This document shows positions 46,605 to 56,055 of a DNA stretch of 64,000 nt, piece by piece; position 1 is the first letter of the stretch, and every line of letters starts with the position of its first letter. Below the pieces are notes generated by a model. The model was not told where the DNA came from. It searched no databases and was given only the letters and a program-made list of their open reading frames with translations. The position numbers and the translations under genes were made by a program. The stretch is from Limnephilus marmoratus (lineage: Eukaryota > Arthropoda > Insecta > Trichoptera > Limnephilidae): the NCBI GenBank assembly GCA_917880885.1, contig OU862908.1, positions 52,039,819-52,103,818 on the forward strand, in the 5' to 3' direction.

Positions 46605-47183
46605 GCGTATTTACAATCCCTACCGCGTTTCAGTCGCGCTACCGACTGAAACGCGGTAGGGATTGTAATGCATAAATAACCTTACAAACACTACCTCGTT
46701 TCAGTCGCCTTACGCGCTTCGTTGCTCTACATATCTGTTTCTGTGAGGGTGACGAAAGTAATTGCAGGGGGGTTAGCAGAGAAGATGGACCGCCGTTTTT
46801 TTATACATAAAAAAAAAAATTTACATTGACAATTTATTTAAAAAAAAAAAAAAAACGAGCGTTTTTTTTACTATCCGCTTACCCTTACGCTTACTACCTT
46901 CCTTCTATAATTACGGTCGTCACCCTCAGTTAAAAAAAGCTTTTTTTTTACATAAGCAATAAATTTTCAATGTAAAAAAAATTGTAAGTTAAAAAAAAAA
47001 CGCGGTCCATCCTCTCTGCTAACCCCTCTATAATTACGGTGGTCACCCTCACAGAAACAGAGCAACGAAGCGCGTAGGCGACTGAAACGAGGTAGTGTTT
47101 ATAAGGTGATTTATGCATTACAATCCCTACCGCGTTTCAGTCGGTAGCGCGACTGAAACGCGGTAGGGATTGTAAAAATACGC
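46605..47183. mobile_element. Foldback element, terminus GCGTATTT, 9-bp TSD, hairpins at both ends
   Basis: Arms of about 240 bp are inverse. The outer ends are GCGTATTT and its complement. The 9-bp flank GCCCCGCGC is identical at 46596-46604 and 47184-47192. Each end also contains its own palindrome: 46611-46668 and 47118-47175 each have 26-bp perfect arms (TTACAATCCCTACCGCG...) around a 6-base loop. Both arms then share CTACCTCGTTTCAGTCGCC, an AACGAAGCGCG word and a GGTCCATC word. The centre is A/T homopolymer-rich. No transposase. Terminus and TSD length match the element at 21687-22333. Confidence 0.85.
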
Positions 47184-47192
47184 GCCCCGCGC

Positions 47193-47440
47193 AAGCTCTG
47201 CACGGCAACTGAGCTAACTAAGAAACTAAGATAGACAGCGCGCTACGTTGGGAAATAAAAAAAGAAAGCAATTCTTGTGTATCTAAGAAGTTTCTAGAGT
47301 TAAAAAAACATATGTTTGATTGTTGTCTCAATTGTTTACTTCATTATCAGTTTTTCATTCATTTCACAATTAGTTCATGTACTTTAATAAATAAGCGTAA
47401 CAAAAATAAAAAAAAATAAATTTTAATCAATTTTTATTGC
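47193..47440. other. No gene seen
   Basis: Starts with a GC-richer target flank (AAGCTCTGCACGGCAACTGA) then AT-rich. Confidence 0.4.
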
Positions 47441-48212
47441 AAACTAGCTGGTCCCGTCATGCGTTGCTATGCCATTTAATAAAGACATTGTTTCTCCCTG
47501 AGTGTCCTTTCCCATTCGTCCCGTTCCCCTTCCGCCTCCCCTTCTTCTCCTGCGTCCTCTTCTCCTCTCGCGTTCCCACTCCGTCACCTCCACCTTCCCT
47601 CTCCCCACTCCACTCCCCCCCCTTCACCCGTCCCGCGAACCCCCCTCCCGAGTTCCCCTCTCCCCTCCCAGGACCCCCTCCCCCTCCCGCATTCCCTTCA
47701 ACCTTCCCCGCCTTCCCTCTTCCCTTTCCCGCTCCCTCGTCCCGCCAACCCTCCTCCCGCGTTCCATATATTCAATCCCAGTACATTCAGTTTTTAAACA
47801 GCCCGCGTGCCACCTTTTACAATTTTTATTAAAATTTCCAGTTTTCATGAATATTAAATTTGGTACCTAACATAGGTACCCATTTAAAATATCTAAAATT
47901 CTTGATTCGATTCAAACTATTAGGGGAGTACCTACTTTAAATAAATTTTTCAACATTTCAAAAATAGAATCCTGATAGAACAATCATTCATTGTTTTGCA
48001 AAATGTCAATCTCTAACACGCGAACTGTCAAACGTGCGATGTTTTCTGTTATTATCTAATTTTCTGCGCAATTTTCTTAATTTTTCTCTCCGTAAGAACC
48101 ATCCTCGAACTACAAGGAATATTCTAAAAAAAGAATTAGCGAAATCGGTTCAGCCGCTCTCGAGATTTGCGCTTACCAACAAATTTAGCGATTCATTTTT
48201 ATATTATAGATA
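47441..48212 (+). repeat. ACTAGC-type dispersed repeat, longest copy
   Basis: Opens AACTAGCTGGTCCCGTCATG then GCGTTGCTATGCC, followed by about 260 bases of C/T-rich sequence, an AT-rich body, and the 3' end GCGAAATCGGTTCAGCCGCT with TTTTTATATTATAGAT. Open frames across the C/T-rich part on either strand are low-complexity artefacts and not called. Confidence 0.7.
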
Positions 48213-48961
48213 ATTTCCACCAAGCTTTTCCACTGGCCATAAAAAATAAATTAAAATTAAAAATTATTGTTATGTACCTACTGTATTTTTATTGTTGCAG
48301 ATTTGATATGTTTCACATATCAGAGTTTTCAATAGTATGAGACACTAACATGAAAACAGGAAAATAATAACATAGTATACAATTTTTAAACTTCGTTATT
48401 ATTTTGCTTGTGTTTCGGTTATCCTTATACTTAATTTTCCCTCAACAGGTTCTCTACGGTTCTGGGGCGATAGAATACTTTATTACGCGGTTTATTTCTA
48501 CGGTAGCTTCAGAGAAGTGATTTAAATTAAAAACATTAAAATTTTCGCGGTGCGCATAAACTCATAAATTATTCAGTCTCCAAAATAAATCACCAACTCC
48601 ATTGAATACACCACCTGGGGGAAAGGGTGGTTTAATGAAAATGAAATATGAAGGAAATACTTGAGATATGATTAAATTAAATCTTGGCAACCTAATCAAA
48701 ATTTTAAGAAATACTCACCGATGAGACGCACAGAAATATGATGAAATTAAATCGGGATGGATAGCCCTTTTCTCTGCCATGTTGCAGAAGACTGCAATTC
48801 ATTCAAAATGAGGTCGAAGGAATAAGTATGGGGATTATGTTTTAGAGAATCCCAGAAACGTGTTCAGTAATACGTGTTGCGGCACTTAAACGTAATTAAA
48901 AAAAAACGAGTGTGCTTTAGACCACACGACTGAGTAAAACTTCACTATCTTATAAAAGAAC
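48213..48961. other. No gene seen
   Basis: AT-rich with no supported feature. Confidence 0.4.
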
Positions 48962-49345
48962 ATATGACATTGACATTAACATTGGGGTGACATATGACCA
49001 TGGAGTGACCTACGACCGTGGGGTGACCTAGTACCTTGGGGTGACATTGACATTGGTTTCATAGTGCTTTCACACAAACGAAGTATTAAAATCCATAAGT
49101 CTAAACTTAAACTTTAGGTTTTTTACTGATATTGACATTGACATTGGGGTGACGTATGACATTAGGGTGACATATAACCCTATGGTAACCTACGACCGTG
49201 GGGTGACCTACGACCTTGGGGTGACCTACGACTTTGGGGTGACTTACGACCTTGGGGTGACCTAGGCCCTTGGGATGACCCACGACCTTGGGGAGATCTA
49301 CGACCTTGGGGTGACCTACGACCTTGGGGTGACCATCCTTATCCT
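48962..49345 (+). repeat. 18-bp minisatellite, two blocks
   Basis: The unit is GGGGTGACCTACGACCTT. About eight units run from 49195 to 49340, with TGACATTGACATTGGGG variants leading in (49125-49170) and a smaller block at 48962-49060. On the minus strand an open frame (49107-49397) reads the unit as a repeated HPKVVG hexapeptide; since 18 is a multiple of 3 any such array stays open, and I do not call it a gene. Confidence 0.85.
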
Positions 49346-49435
49346 TATCACTCCCCAAGTTAAGCGTGCGTAATGGCCCGACCGTTCGCCTCGCCATCGA
49401 TCGCCGTTCGCAACGATTACCGTTCGCATCACACT

Positions 49436-49530
49436 TTTTGTAACATCACACTTATAGTAACATCACACTTTTCGTAACACATTACCACTTTTTGTAACAC
49501 ATCACCACTTTTCGTAACGCATTCACCTGC
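49436..49530 (+). repeat. Short interspersed tandem of CATCACACTTTTTGTAA type
   Basis: Variants of CATCACACTTTTTGTAA (with TTCG or TATA in place of TTTG) recur five times. Degenerate and short. Flanked by two similar words, CCCAAGTTAAGCGTGCGTAA at 49352 and CCCAAGTCGAGCGTGCGTAA at 49538, suggesting a duplicated segment. Confidence 0.7.
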
Positions 49531-49683
49531 TTAACCCCCAAGTCGAGCGTGCGTAAAGAAGTTTTACTTCAAACAATCAGAGTGTGGAGTTCAAAAGCAG
49601 TAGAAGTGAAACCTTCAGAAAACTAAAGTAGACTAGAGACTTGAGAAAAGAGACAAGTGGGGAGACCATGAAGCACTTTTTTG

Positions 49684-49941
49684 TCAATGTGAAGGATGAT
49701 TTTTTTCCATATTTTTGTCGTCGAATTCCAGTGCTTTTCCAATACATTTGGCCATCTTTTTGGTATTTGTGTTTTTTTCTTCGGAGTCGCTAGATGTCGC
49801 TTTCTTTTGTTTTTTCTTTGCCTGTTCATTTTGGAGTGTAATAAATAAATATTTTATGGCTATCTCATTCTCTCGCAGGCTAAATTCTGTAGATGTACCT
49901 ACGTGTTTGTCTCTTTTTAGCGTCGCTCGCTTCCATTTCAT
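49684..49941 (-). CDS. Unrecognised lysine-rich open frame
   Basis: An ATG-started 85-codon frame on the minus strand. It is rich in Lys and has a short acidic/serine patch (SSDSEEKN) in a basic context (AKKKQKKA). A second overlapping minus-strand frame covers 49623-49829. No family recognised; there is no TATA box or poly(A) signal that I can tie to it. It may be an exon of a host gene, a transposon remnant or chance. Confidence 0.2.
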   Translation of the reverse strand: MKWKRATLKRDKHVGTSTEFSLRENEIAIKYLFITLQNEQAKKKQKKATSSDSEEKNTNTKKMAKCIGKALEFDDKNMEKNHPSH

Positions 49942-50473
49942 CGATTTTCAAAACAAAACGACGTTAAATAAATTTTTACTTCAATAATTTTTAATTATTT
50001 CTGAGCACTTTCTCCTCATTAAAGTTTATTTTATATTTCCGGAAATAATATTACTCTTCACAAAGTACGTAGATACATTAAATATTTGTTAGATGTTCAG
50101 ACGAAGGAAAATCTAGAAGCATAAATAAGCAAGAATTAATTACGATCCCCATTTATTACTCCCGTTCCCTAGAATGTCTCAACGTTTAATTTTCTATCCT
50201 CTTCGTGGTGTGACTGTTGACGTCATAAATTATAGAATTTCCGGGCGTGTTTCTCCTCGAAAAGGTTTGTTCTACGTAACAAGAGAGTAATGAGGACGAA
50301 GCGAGAAGTAAATAATTATTTGTTGCGCGTAGTACTCCTTTACAAGTTTCAAATATTCTAAATACCCACATTGATAAATTTCGTCTGAAATTACAATTAA
50401 GGATAGAATTATTAATGTTATCCCTAGAAAGCATCTAAGTTATACGAATTGAATAAATAATTATACCATGATA
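49942..50473. other. No gene seen
   Basis: AT-rich; open frame 50186-50434 on the minus strand is unrecognised. Confidence 0.4.
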
Positions 50474-51379
50474 TTAGGTCCTTACATATTATGAAATTGG
50501 CATTTTGTATGGGATGAACATAAAATCGATTTTTTTTAAATATAATATATTTATTTAATCAAAGTATGCACCATTGCTATCTATGCACTTTTGCCATCTC
50601 ATAGGTAGTTCATCGATCCCTTTACTAAAAAAAACATTCGGACGGGAATCAATAGAATCTTTGAAGGCGGTTTGGACTGCCCCATCGGAGGTGAATTTTT
50701 TCCCTTGCAAGAAGTTATCCAAATTTCGAAAAAAATGGTAATCTGTTGGGGCAAGGTCCGAAGAGTACGGTGGATGTCTTAGACATTACAATTGAAGCTC
50801 GTTCTAACGCGCGTTTGTTGATTTGCTTCACTCAATTCGTAAGGTACCCACCTTTCAAGCTTTTTCACCTTCCCAATTTGCTTCAAGTGGACTAAAACAG
50901 TTTTATCACTAACATCGCAGCCTGCAGCCAACTCGGACGTGGTTTGCGATGGATCCGCTTCCACAATAGCCTTAAATTCTTCATTATCAACTTTGGTCTC
51001 CGGCCGTCCACGGGGCTTGTTCTGAAGGTCGAAATTTCCAGAACGAAAACGTTGGAACCAAAAACGCACTGTGTTTTCTTTTGCGGCACCGTCGCCATAC
51101 ACATCATTAATTCTTCGAGCCGTTTCTGCAGCACTGGTGCGACGGTGGAACTCGTACTCGTAAATAACGCGATATTTCAAGTTTTCCATTTTGTAAACTA
51201 AGTGACGCAAAGAAAAAAAAACAATTAAGGAAAAAACAAATGAATTGTAATTTTCGAAACACAAATACATGAGTAAATAGCTATATAAATTTGAATTTGG
51301 AATTCCTAACCAAAGAGAAGATATTTGAGATCAAAGTTGCCAGTACGGCAAAATGTCAATTTCATATGTAAGGACCTAA
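50474..51379 (-). mobile_element. Internally deleted mariner element
   Basis: The ends are inverse: TTAGGTCCTTACATA, then GAAATTG and CATTTTG, at 50474 and the complement ending at 51379. The left flank is TA; the right flank is TG, possibly a mutated TA. It is 906 bp against roughly 1.25-1.3 kb for a full mariner. It encodes the two outer parts of the transposase on the minus strand (see next entry). A second copy of its right end lies at 51690-51766. Confidence 0.88.
50545..51189 (-). pseudogene. Mariner transposase, catalytic centre deleted
   Basis: The protein begins at the ATG at 51189 (MENLKYRV), not at the upstream in-frame ATG at 51270, because mariner proteins start just before the helix-turn-helix. 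The N-terminal HTH_48-like and second HTH regions are intact: EFHRRTSAAETARRINDVYG, NTVRFWFQRFRSGNFDLQNK, GRPETKV and TSELAAGCDVSDKTVLVHLK. After about residue 135 a deletion joins to the C-terminal part: HPPYSSDLAPTDYHFF and a final DELPMRWQKCIDSNGAYFD. The third catalytic Asp region remains, but the first two Asp of the DD34D triad are gone. The junction also shifts frame, giving a stop at 50779-50781. Confidence 0.88.
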
Positions 51380-51689
51380 TGTTCTAAAAATATAAGATAG
51401 GCGAATCAGTTGAACGTTTTTTGACAATATTTCAGAATGAAGAATAGTGATTATAATATAATGTCGCATTGGCAAAATCAAAAAGAAAATAAATAAAAAA
51501 TCTAAATATCTGCTACCTTTTAATTTTAGAGATCCAAAATGGTATTACGTAATTTGACCTGTGTTATCAAAATTTGAAAAATTGCAACCTTTTCGTTATT
51601 TGTTTTTGGGGTGTTATGCCGTGTTGCGCTACCTCCTTCTTCAGCCAACGTTTTGGACATCACTGATGATGGATACTGCAACGATGTAA

Positions 51690-51766
51690 CCAAAGAGAAG
51701 ATATTTAAGATCAAAGTTGCCAGTACGGCAAAACCCCAATTTCATAAGTAAGGACCTAATATTAAA
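51690..51766 (-). mobile_element. Solo end of the same mariner family
   Basis: AACCAAAGAGAAGATATTTA, GATCAAAGTTGCCAGTACGG and TAAGTAAGGACCTAA repeat the right end of the element at 50474-51379 with a few changes. No matching left end is seen, so this is either a second decayed copy or a duplicated end. Confidence 0.7.
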
Positions 51767-52134
51767 GGAATTACGGTCAAAATAATTCAAGAAACGATTG
51801 CTTTAAAAATATTTTATTTCATCGGCCAATACTATTTGGCCACAGTCAACAAATTATTATCTTTATCCTTTTTGACGTGTTTTACCTTCAGGAAAATGTT
51901 ACAATTCTAATGCTGATTATATACCATTTTTTGTAAAACCGGAAAGTTGCAAAAGCTGACGTGTGAAAAGCATAAACCCGTACGGTTCAAGAGACGTTAC
52001 TTTAATGCTGCTAAGTAAAATCTCACTCACACAGGGAGTTTTATTAGCGCGATGCATTATCGTCATTCCGGTTTTTCATTGAGTCTGTCAGTAGTTCAAA
52101 TGGTAGTGGTTGTCCTATGATTCAGCTCAGCAAT
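51767..52134. other. No gene seen
   Basis: AT-rich with no supported feature. Confidence 0.4.
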
Positions 52135-52530
52135 TTTTACCTTTTTTATATGAATACCTCACAAGAGTCCCAGCTGGTCCCGTCTGGAGCCAGTGGGACT
52201 ATGGCATCCCCAATTGGGGTATGTTGTGAGGCTGAAGGTATTGGGGAGAGGAAGGAGTTGGGAAAGGGGAAGGTGGAGAAGTACCTCACTATTCAGATCT
52301 GGTCACCAAACACGGCTAACGCCATTTCAAGCGAAGTTTCAATTCTTACTGAGAGTATCTTCCACTCTGGAACGTACCAAAAATATACTACCTATACATT
52401 ATTTTAAATGAATTAATTGTAAAATAACACAAATCATTCAAATACAATTTATTTGCCCAAGCCGAAATTCCATCCCACGACCTTCGGATTGCGAGTCAAG
52501 AGCCTTACCCCTAGACCACGCCGGCCACAT
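52135..52530 (-). mobile_element. tRNA-derived SINE with nested 3' hairpin
   Basis: On the minus strand it begins at about 52527 with a tRNA-like head: GCGTGGTCTAGGGGTAAGGC (A-box-like), TTGACTCGCAATCC and GAAGGTCGTGGGATGGAAT (decayed B box). The 3' end near 52145-52235 folds as an outer stem CCTCACAA/TTGTGAGG around an inner stem GTCCCACTGGC/GACCAGCTGGGAC, then TATTCATAT and an A-run. This nested layout parallels the 3' end of the LINE copies A-D and the SINE-like family. Open frames on the plus strand here are artefacts. Confidence 0.7.
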
Positions 52531-52714
52531 CTAAGTAGTTACAAAAACTGTGGATGCTGTATTTACAGATACTAGTTTTAGCGACTGTCATAAGTCAAAT
52601 TTTACATTTAATTAGAGATACAAATAAAAAACAGACAAAACGTAAATACTGGGTGTTAAGGGACGTACTTGACTTACTTTAACCAGTGATTCCTGACATT
52701 CCCTGACCAATCCC

Positions 52715-53138
52715 TGTTAAAAAGAGTGAAGACTACTGCCATCTAGCGGCGTATTTTTGTAGCCTATTGTCAGTTAATATGGGATTTTACAGATTAGCGA
52801 CGTAATTCGAAACTAAAGGTAAACACTAGACGATAAAGTAGATTTCTTGATTTCTGCCATGTATTTTACAATGACTGACACTTTGGTTTTTTGTTTGTGT
52901 GTGAAAATGTGTGGTTATAAATAGAACAATTTTCTAGTTTAACTCTCTCTTAATTCGTGGATCTCCTATAAACAGCTAGCATTGTCTAGCAAGTGGTCAA
53001 AGTGACCAAATTTAGTGTTTTGTCGGGTCGGGACAAATTATTGTAGCAAATGTGCTTTGTGAATAAAACCAGGAATTCCTCCATTGAAACCAGATGTTTT
53101 TACTTGACGTCCTTCTGCTGAAATATCAATTTAAAACA
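52715..53138 (+). repeat. BEL 5' LTR
   Basis: 424 bp. TATAAATA at 52916-52923 is a good TATA box and AATAAA at 53062-53067 a good polyadenylation signal, about 140 bases apart, so transcription would begin in between and the R region would lie around 52945-53085. Bases TG...CA close the LTR. Confidence 0.93.
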
Positions 53139-53156
53139 TGGTCCTCCAGCCGCATC
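53139..53156 (+). promoter_or_regulatory. Putative tRNA primer-binding site
   Basis: TGGTCCTCCAGCCGCATC follows the 5' LTR directly. It begins TGG, complementary to a tRNA CCA end, the normal position of the minus-strand primer site. I do not assign the tRNA. Confidence 0.65.
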
Positions 53157-53571
53157 TACCTTACGATCGGATTAAGGCATTAAAAGGAAACAATAAAATG
53201 AACCAGCGAGCTATCCAAAAATCCAGAGAGATGTCGGTGAAAACATGAAGAACAAGGATCGACATCAATATAAGTATCCCCTGCCCATTATTTCCTTCTA
53301 TTCCGTGAATTCCTGTTCAAACAAGTGCTATTTTTTGTGTGTCAATGTACTTATTTAAAAACAAAAAAAAACTAACTACCCGCAGTGTAAATGCAAGTCA
53401 TGCGAATTATTTTAGGTTAATTGTTTTAGAAGATGATTATTGTAAGATTCTGTCATTGTTCATAGCTTGAATTGGTTACTACGGTTTTCTACGCGATTAT
53501 TGCACAGAAATTATTTTTTAAGGAACATTTTTAGAATTTGTTGTGTTGAATTATTGTCAAACGTATAAAAA

Positions 53572-54083
53572 ATGGATAATTTAAAATCGTTGATTAACAA
53601 ACGCGGAGTGTTGAAAGGTAAACTCACGAGATTTGCGGATTCATTAAACGCATTATCAGTTAACGAAATTAAAATTCGCTATGCGAGAATTGAAAAAATA
53701 ATTGATGATTTCGAAGAGGTCCAGGAACAAATCGAAAGTCTTCCGGATTCCAACGAAATTGATAATAATTTGCAAAGAGAGAATCTTGAAAATCAATATT
53801 ATTCAACCTTGGCGACTGCTAAAGGAGCAATTCAGTCTGTAGAGACTCCCAAATTAGAAATCAAGTTACCCAACCTTCAGTTACGAGAATTTAACGGAGA
53901 TCCCAAAAATTGGATTAATTTTCTAGAAACATTTAAGACATTAGTTCATAACAATACTGCCATAAGCAATGTACAGAAGTTTTATTATCTGCAATCCTGT
54001 TTAAAGGGGAATGCAGCAAAGATCATCGCCAATTTCGAGGTATCAGACCTGAATTATATATCGGCTTTTGAATTGTTGCAGCA
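53572..54083 (+). CDS. gag: BEL gag N-terminal part, cut by LINE insertion
   Basis: Starts at the first ATG after a 433-base leader (53139-53571), preceded by AAAA, a favourable insect start context. The 170 complete codons before the insertion contain the gag-like N-terminus seen in BEL elements (DUF1759 type): a basic start, a predicted coiled-coil-like Leu/Glu region at about residues 30-80 (IEKIIDDFEEVQEQIESL) and the diagnostic IKLPNLQLREFNGDPKNWIN-like block at about residues 101-121. After 54083 the frame runs into antisense LINE sequence and ends at a TAG at 54208-54210. Capsid-like function is inferred from the family. Confidence 0.85.
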
Positions 54084-56055
54084 TTGGAGGGGACCCACCA
54101 CTTTCCCACGGCTGTGTGAGGAAACTGATTGTTTAACCTCCTTAGCCGCACACGTCAGGACTCTAATTTTTTGTAAAAAGGAAGCTACATTTATTTTGAA
54201 ACGAATCTAGACCCTCCAATGTCCCTGCATGCATGATTGTTAGTAAAAAAAGTAAAATGTATGCATACTTACATTTGCAGTAATTAAAAAGATAAAAATA
54301 GTTCGCCTGTTGGTTCAGCATCTAGTTGAGTAAAATAATAAATAAAAAGAAAAATATTTACAGGTGTAAGTATGATTAAAACCAAAGAAAATATATAAAA
54401 AGAAAGATATTGGGGGCAGTTTGTCCCACTATCACGGGGCAGTCCCGGCGAGAATGAGCGGGCGAGCGGCCTGGTCGCAACGTGCCCAAACGCCCGCGTC
54501 CCTTAGCCAGTTTCCCAAAAGTACCCTTGAAGAAGTGTTTGTGGAGGGGGGGGGGGAGATACTCCCAAAGACCCTGGGGAATGATGTGAGCCTCGGGTCA
54601 CCGGAGGCAGGACGGAAGGGAACCGGGCTCGCGCAAACATTCCTCAAGCTCGCTCATGACGCCGGGGGAGGCACGGGCGTTAGTGGGACGGCCCTACCAG
54701 AATTCTGCCACCTGACTGGATGCAGGGACCGGGTCTATCCGCCCCCATGGTGGGGAGTTGGACAATACAGTACAATGGAGTTCAGTACATCAACCTAGTC
54801 ACAATTCAAGAAGTTAGTAACATAATAAAACCAAATAAGACAGGTAAAAAGGCGTGATCAACAAAAAATTGAAGCAACAAAATAGAGAAAAAAGAAAAAA
54901 AATAATATGAAGATTACGTAGCAGTAAAGAGCAAAAAAATAATAATGTATAACAGTAGTTATAAATAAAAACAGAATAATAAATACAGTGTAGTCATACC
55001 ACCAAACAAGAAATGTAAAAACAAGAGTATAACAGAAATATAAAGCAATCGAGCATAGGCAATAATAAAATTGAGACGGAGGAGTAACCATGGAGAGACA
55101 AGAGCAATACGTTTGGCACCTGAAACGAAGATGATTTTAATCTAAGTCAGCAACTCTAAGCACAGGCCATCTCTCCACCCAAGACTTTACAAACTTTTTA
55201 AAGCATTCAAAATTATCTCTGTTCGACACCAGATCGGCATTCCATGCCGGTCTTGTAATTCCTCTCAAACCATTTAACATTTCCTCTCTGGCATCCTTCA
55301 TCAACTCGCAGTGCCACAGAATGTGCTCGGCTGTCTGGTTAGTGTCACCACATGCGCAGTTCGGATGAGGAGACAGTGCCAGACTATGTAGTCGTCCCCT
55401 GAACTCCCCATGACCGGACACCAATTGCGTCATGTAGTGATCCAGTTTTATGTGCGCCCCTTCCATTCTGCTTTTAACTGAGGGGAAGAAAGAGAAAGTC
55501 AATCTACCCTTCGTCGACCTATCCCATCGCTCTTGCCATACACTCAGCGTTCTATCTCGCATAGCTTTCAATAAGCCAGGGAGGGATACCGCTCCGCCTG
55601 GTGCCAGTTCGACTCCCAGGTGGACAGCAACCCTACCTCTCGTCAATGCCTTTTTTGCCAAAACTTCCCTAATTTCCAAGTCAATCGGCAGTGTACCGGC
55701 CAGAACCGGCAATGCATCGTTAGCCACAGTCCTATATGCGCCCGAGAGCGCCAACAGGGGAGTCCGTTGGCCCCGCTTGAGGGCCAAGTGGATCAATGCA
55801 TTATCTAGCCGGTGCTCCCATACAGCGGCGGCATACGAGACTTGCCCCACGTACACACACTTATATAGGAGGCGAAGTGCCGGAGTCCGCAATCCCCACT
55901 CAGCTGTTGAGAGCCTTCTCAATTTCAAGAAAAGAGCCTGGGCCCTGCTAGAAACGCTCTTTACGTGCGCTAGGAACGAAGAAGATCTATCTAAGATGAC
56001 GCCTAAATACCTGGTGTTTTCAACAAAACGAATAGTGGAGCCTCCCATTCTGATG
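54084..56055 (-). mobile_element. 5'-truncated R1-clade LINE inserted in BEL gag
   Basis: A 1972-bp insertion flanked by the 14-bp duplication GAATTGTTGCAGCA (54070-54083 and 56056-56069). It is antisense to BEL. The 5' truncation point is at 56055 and the 3' end at 54084, which reads CCCCTCCAA on the minus strand without a poly(A) tail. R1-type LINEs often lack poly(A), and 14 bp is the length R1 makes at its usual site. The 3' UTR is about 1.05 kb and includes a GC-rich segment (54415-54750) whose open frames on both strands I do not consider genes. Confidence 0.9.
55137..56055 (-). CDS. R1-clade reverse transcriptase, C-terminal about 305 residues
   Basis: The minus-strand frame enters from the BEL gag (an upstream ATG at 56108 belongs to BEL sequence) and becomes LINE at the truncation point. 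It shows MGGSTIRFVENTRYLGVILD and RSSSFLAHVKSVSSRAQALF just after the RT thumb, then LRLLYKCVYVGQVSYAAAVW. Near the C-terminus is the CCHC motif C-x-C-x8-H-x4-C (CACGDTNQTAEHILWHC), a feature of R1/R2-type LINE proteins thought to bind nucleic acid. The stop is at 55137-55139. The frame is uninterrupted, so the insertion is young. The polymerase palm, fingers and endonuclease are missing by truncation; this is not a functional protein. Confidence 0.88.

Noticed and set aside
47437..47870. Proline/serine-rich open frames across 47437-47870 and the similar ones at 12861-13119
   Set aside because: They follow from a C/T-rich simple sequence inside a dispersed repeat; all frames of such sequence stay open and no domain is present.
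49107..49397. Minus-strand frame with repeated HPKVVG
   Set aside because: An 18-bp tandem unit without a stop is open by construction. No signal peptide, start context or flanking exon supports a protein.
54421..54798. Open frames on both strands over the GC-rich segment 54421-54798
   Set aside because: They lie in the 3' untranslated part of the inserted LINE, have no recognisable domain, and open frames on both strands are expected from the GC-rich composition.
55450..56055. Plus-strand start of the 1517-codon frame as a true gag-pol N-terminus
   Set aside because: This part is antisense to an inserted LINE; the gag start is at 53572, as shown by the leader, the LTR and the gag-like N-terminal sequence.
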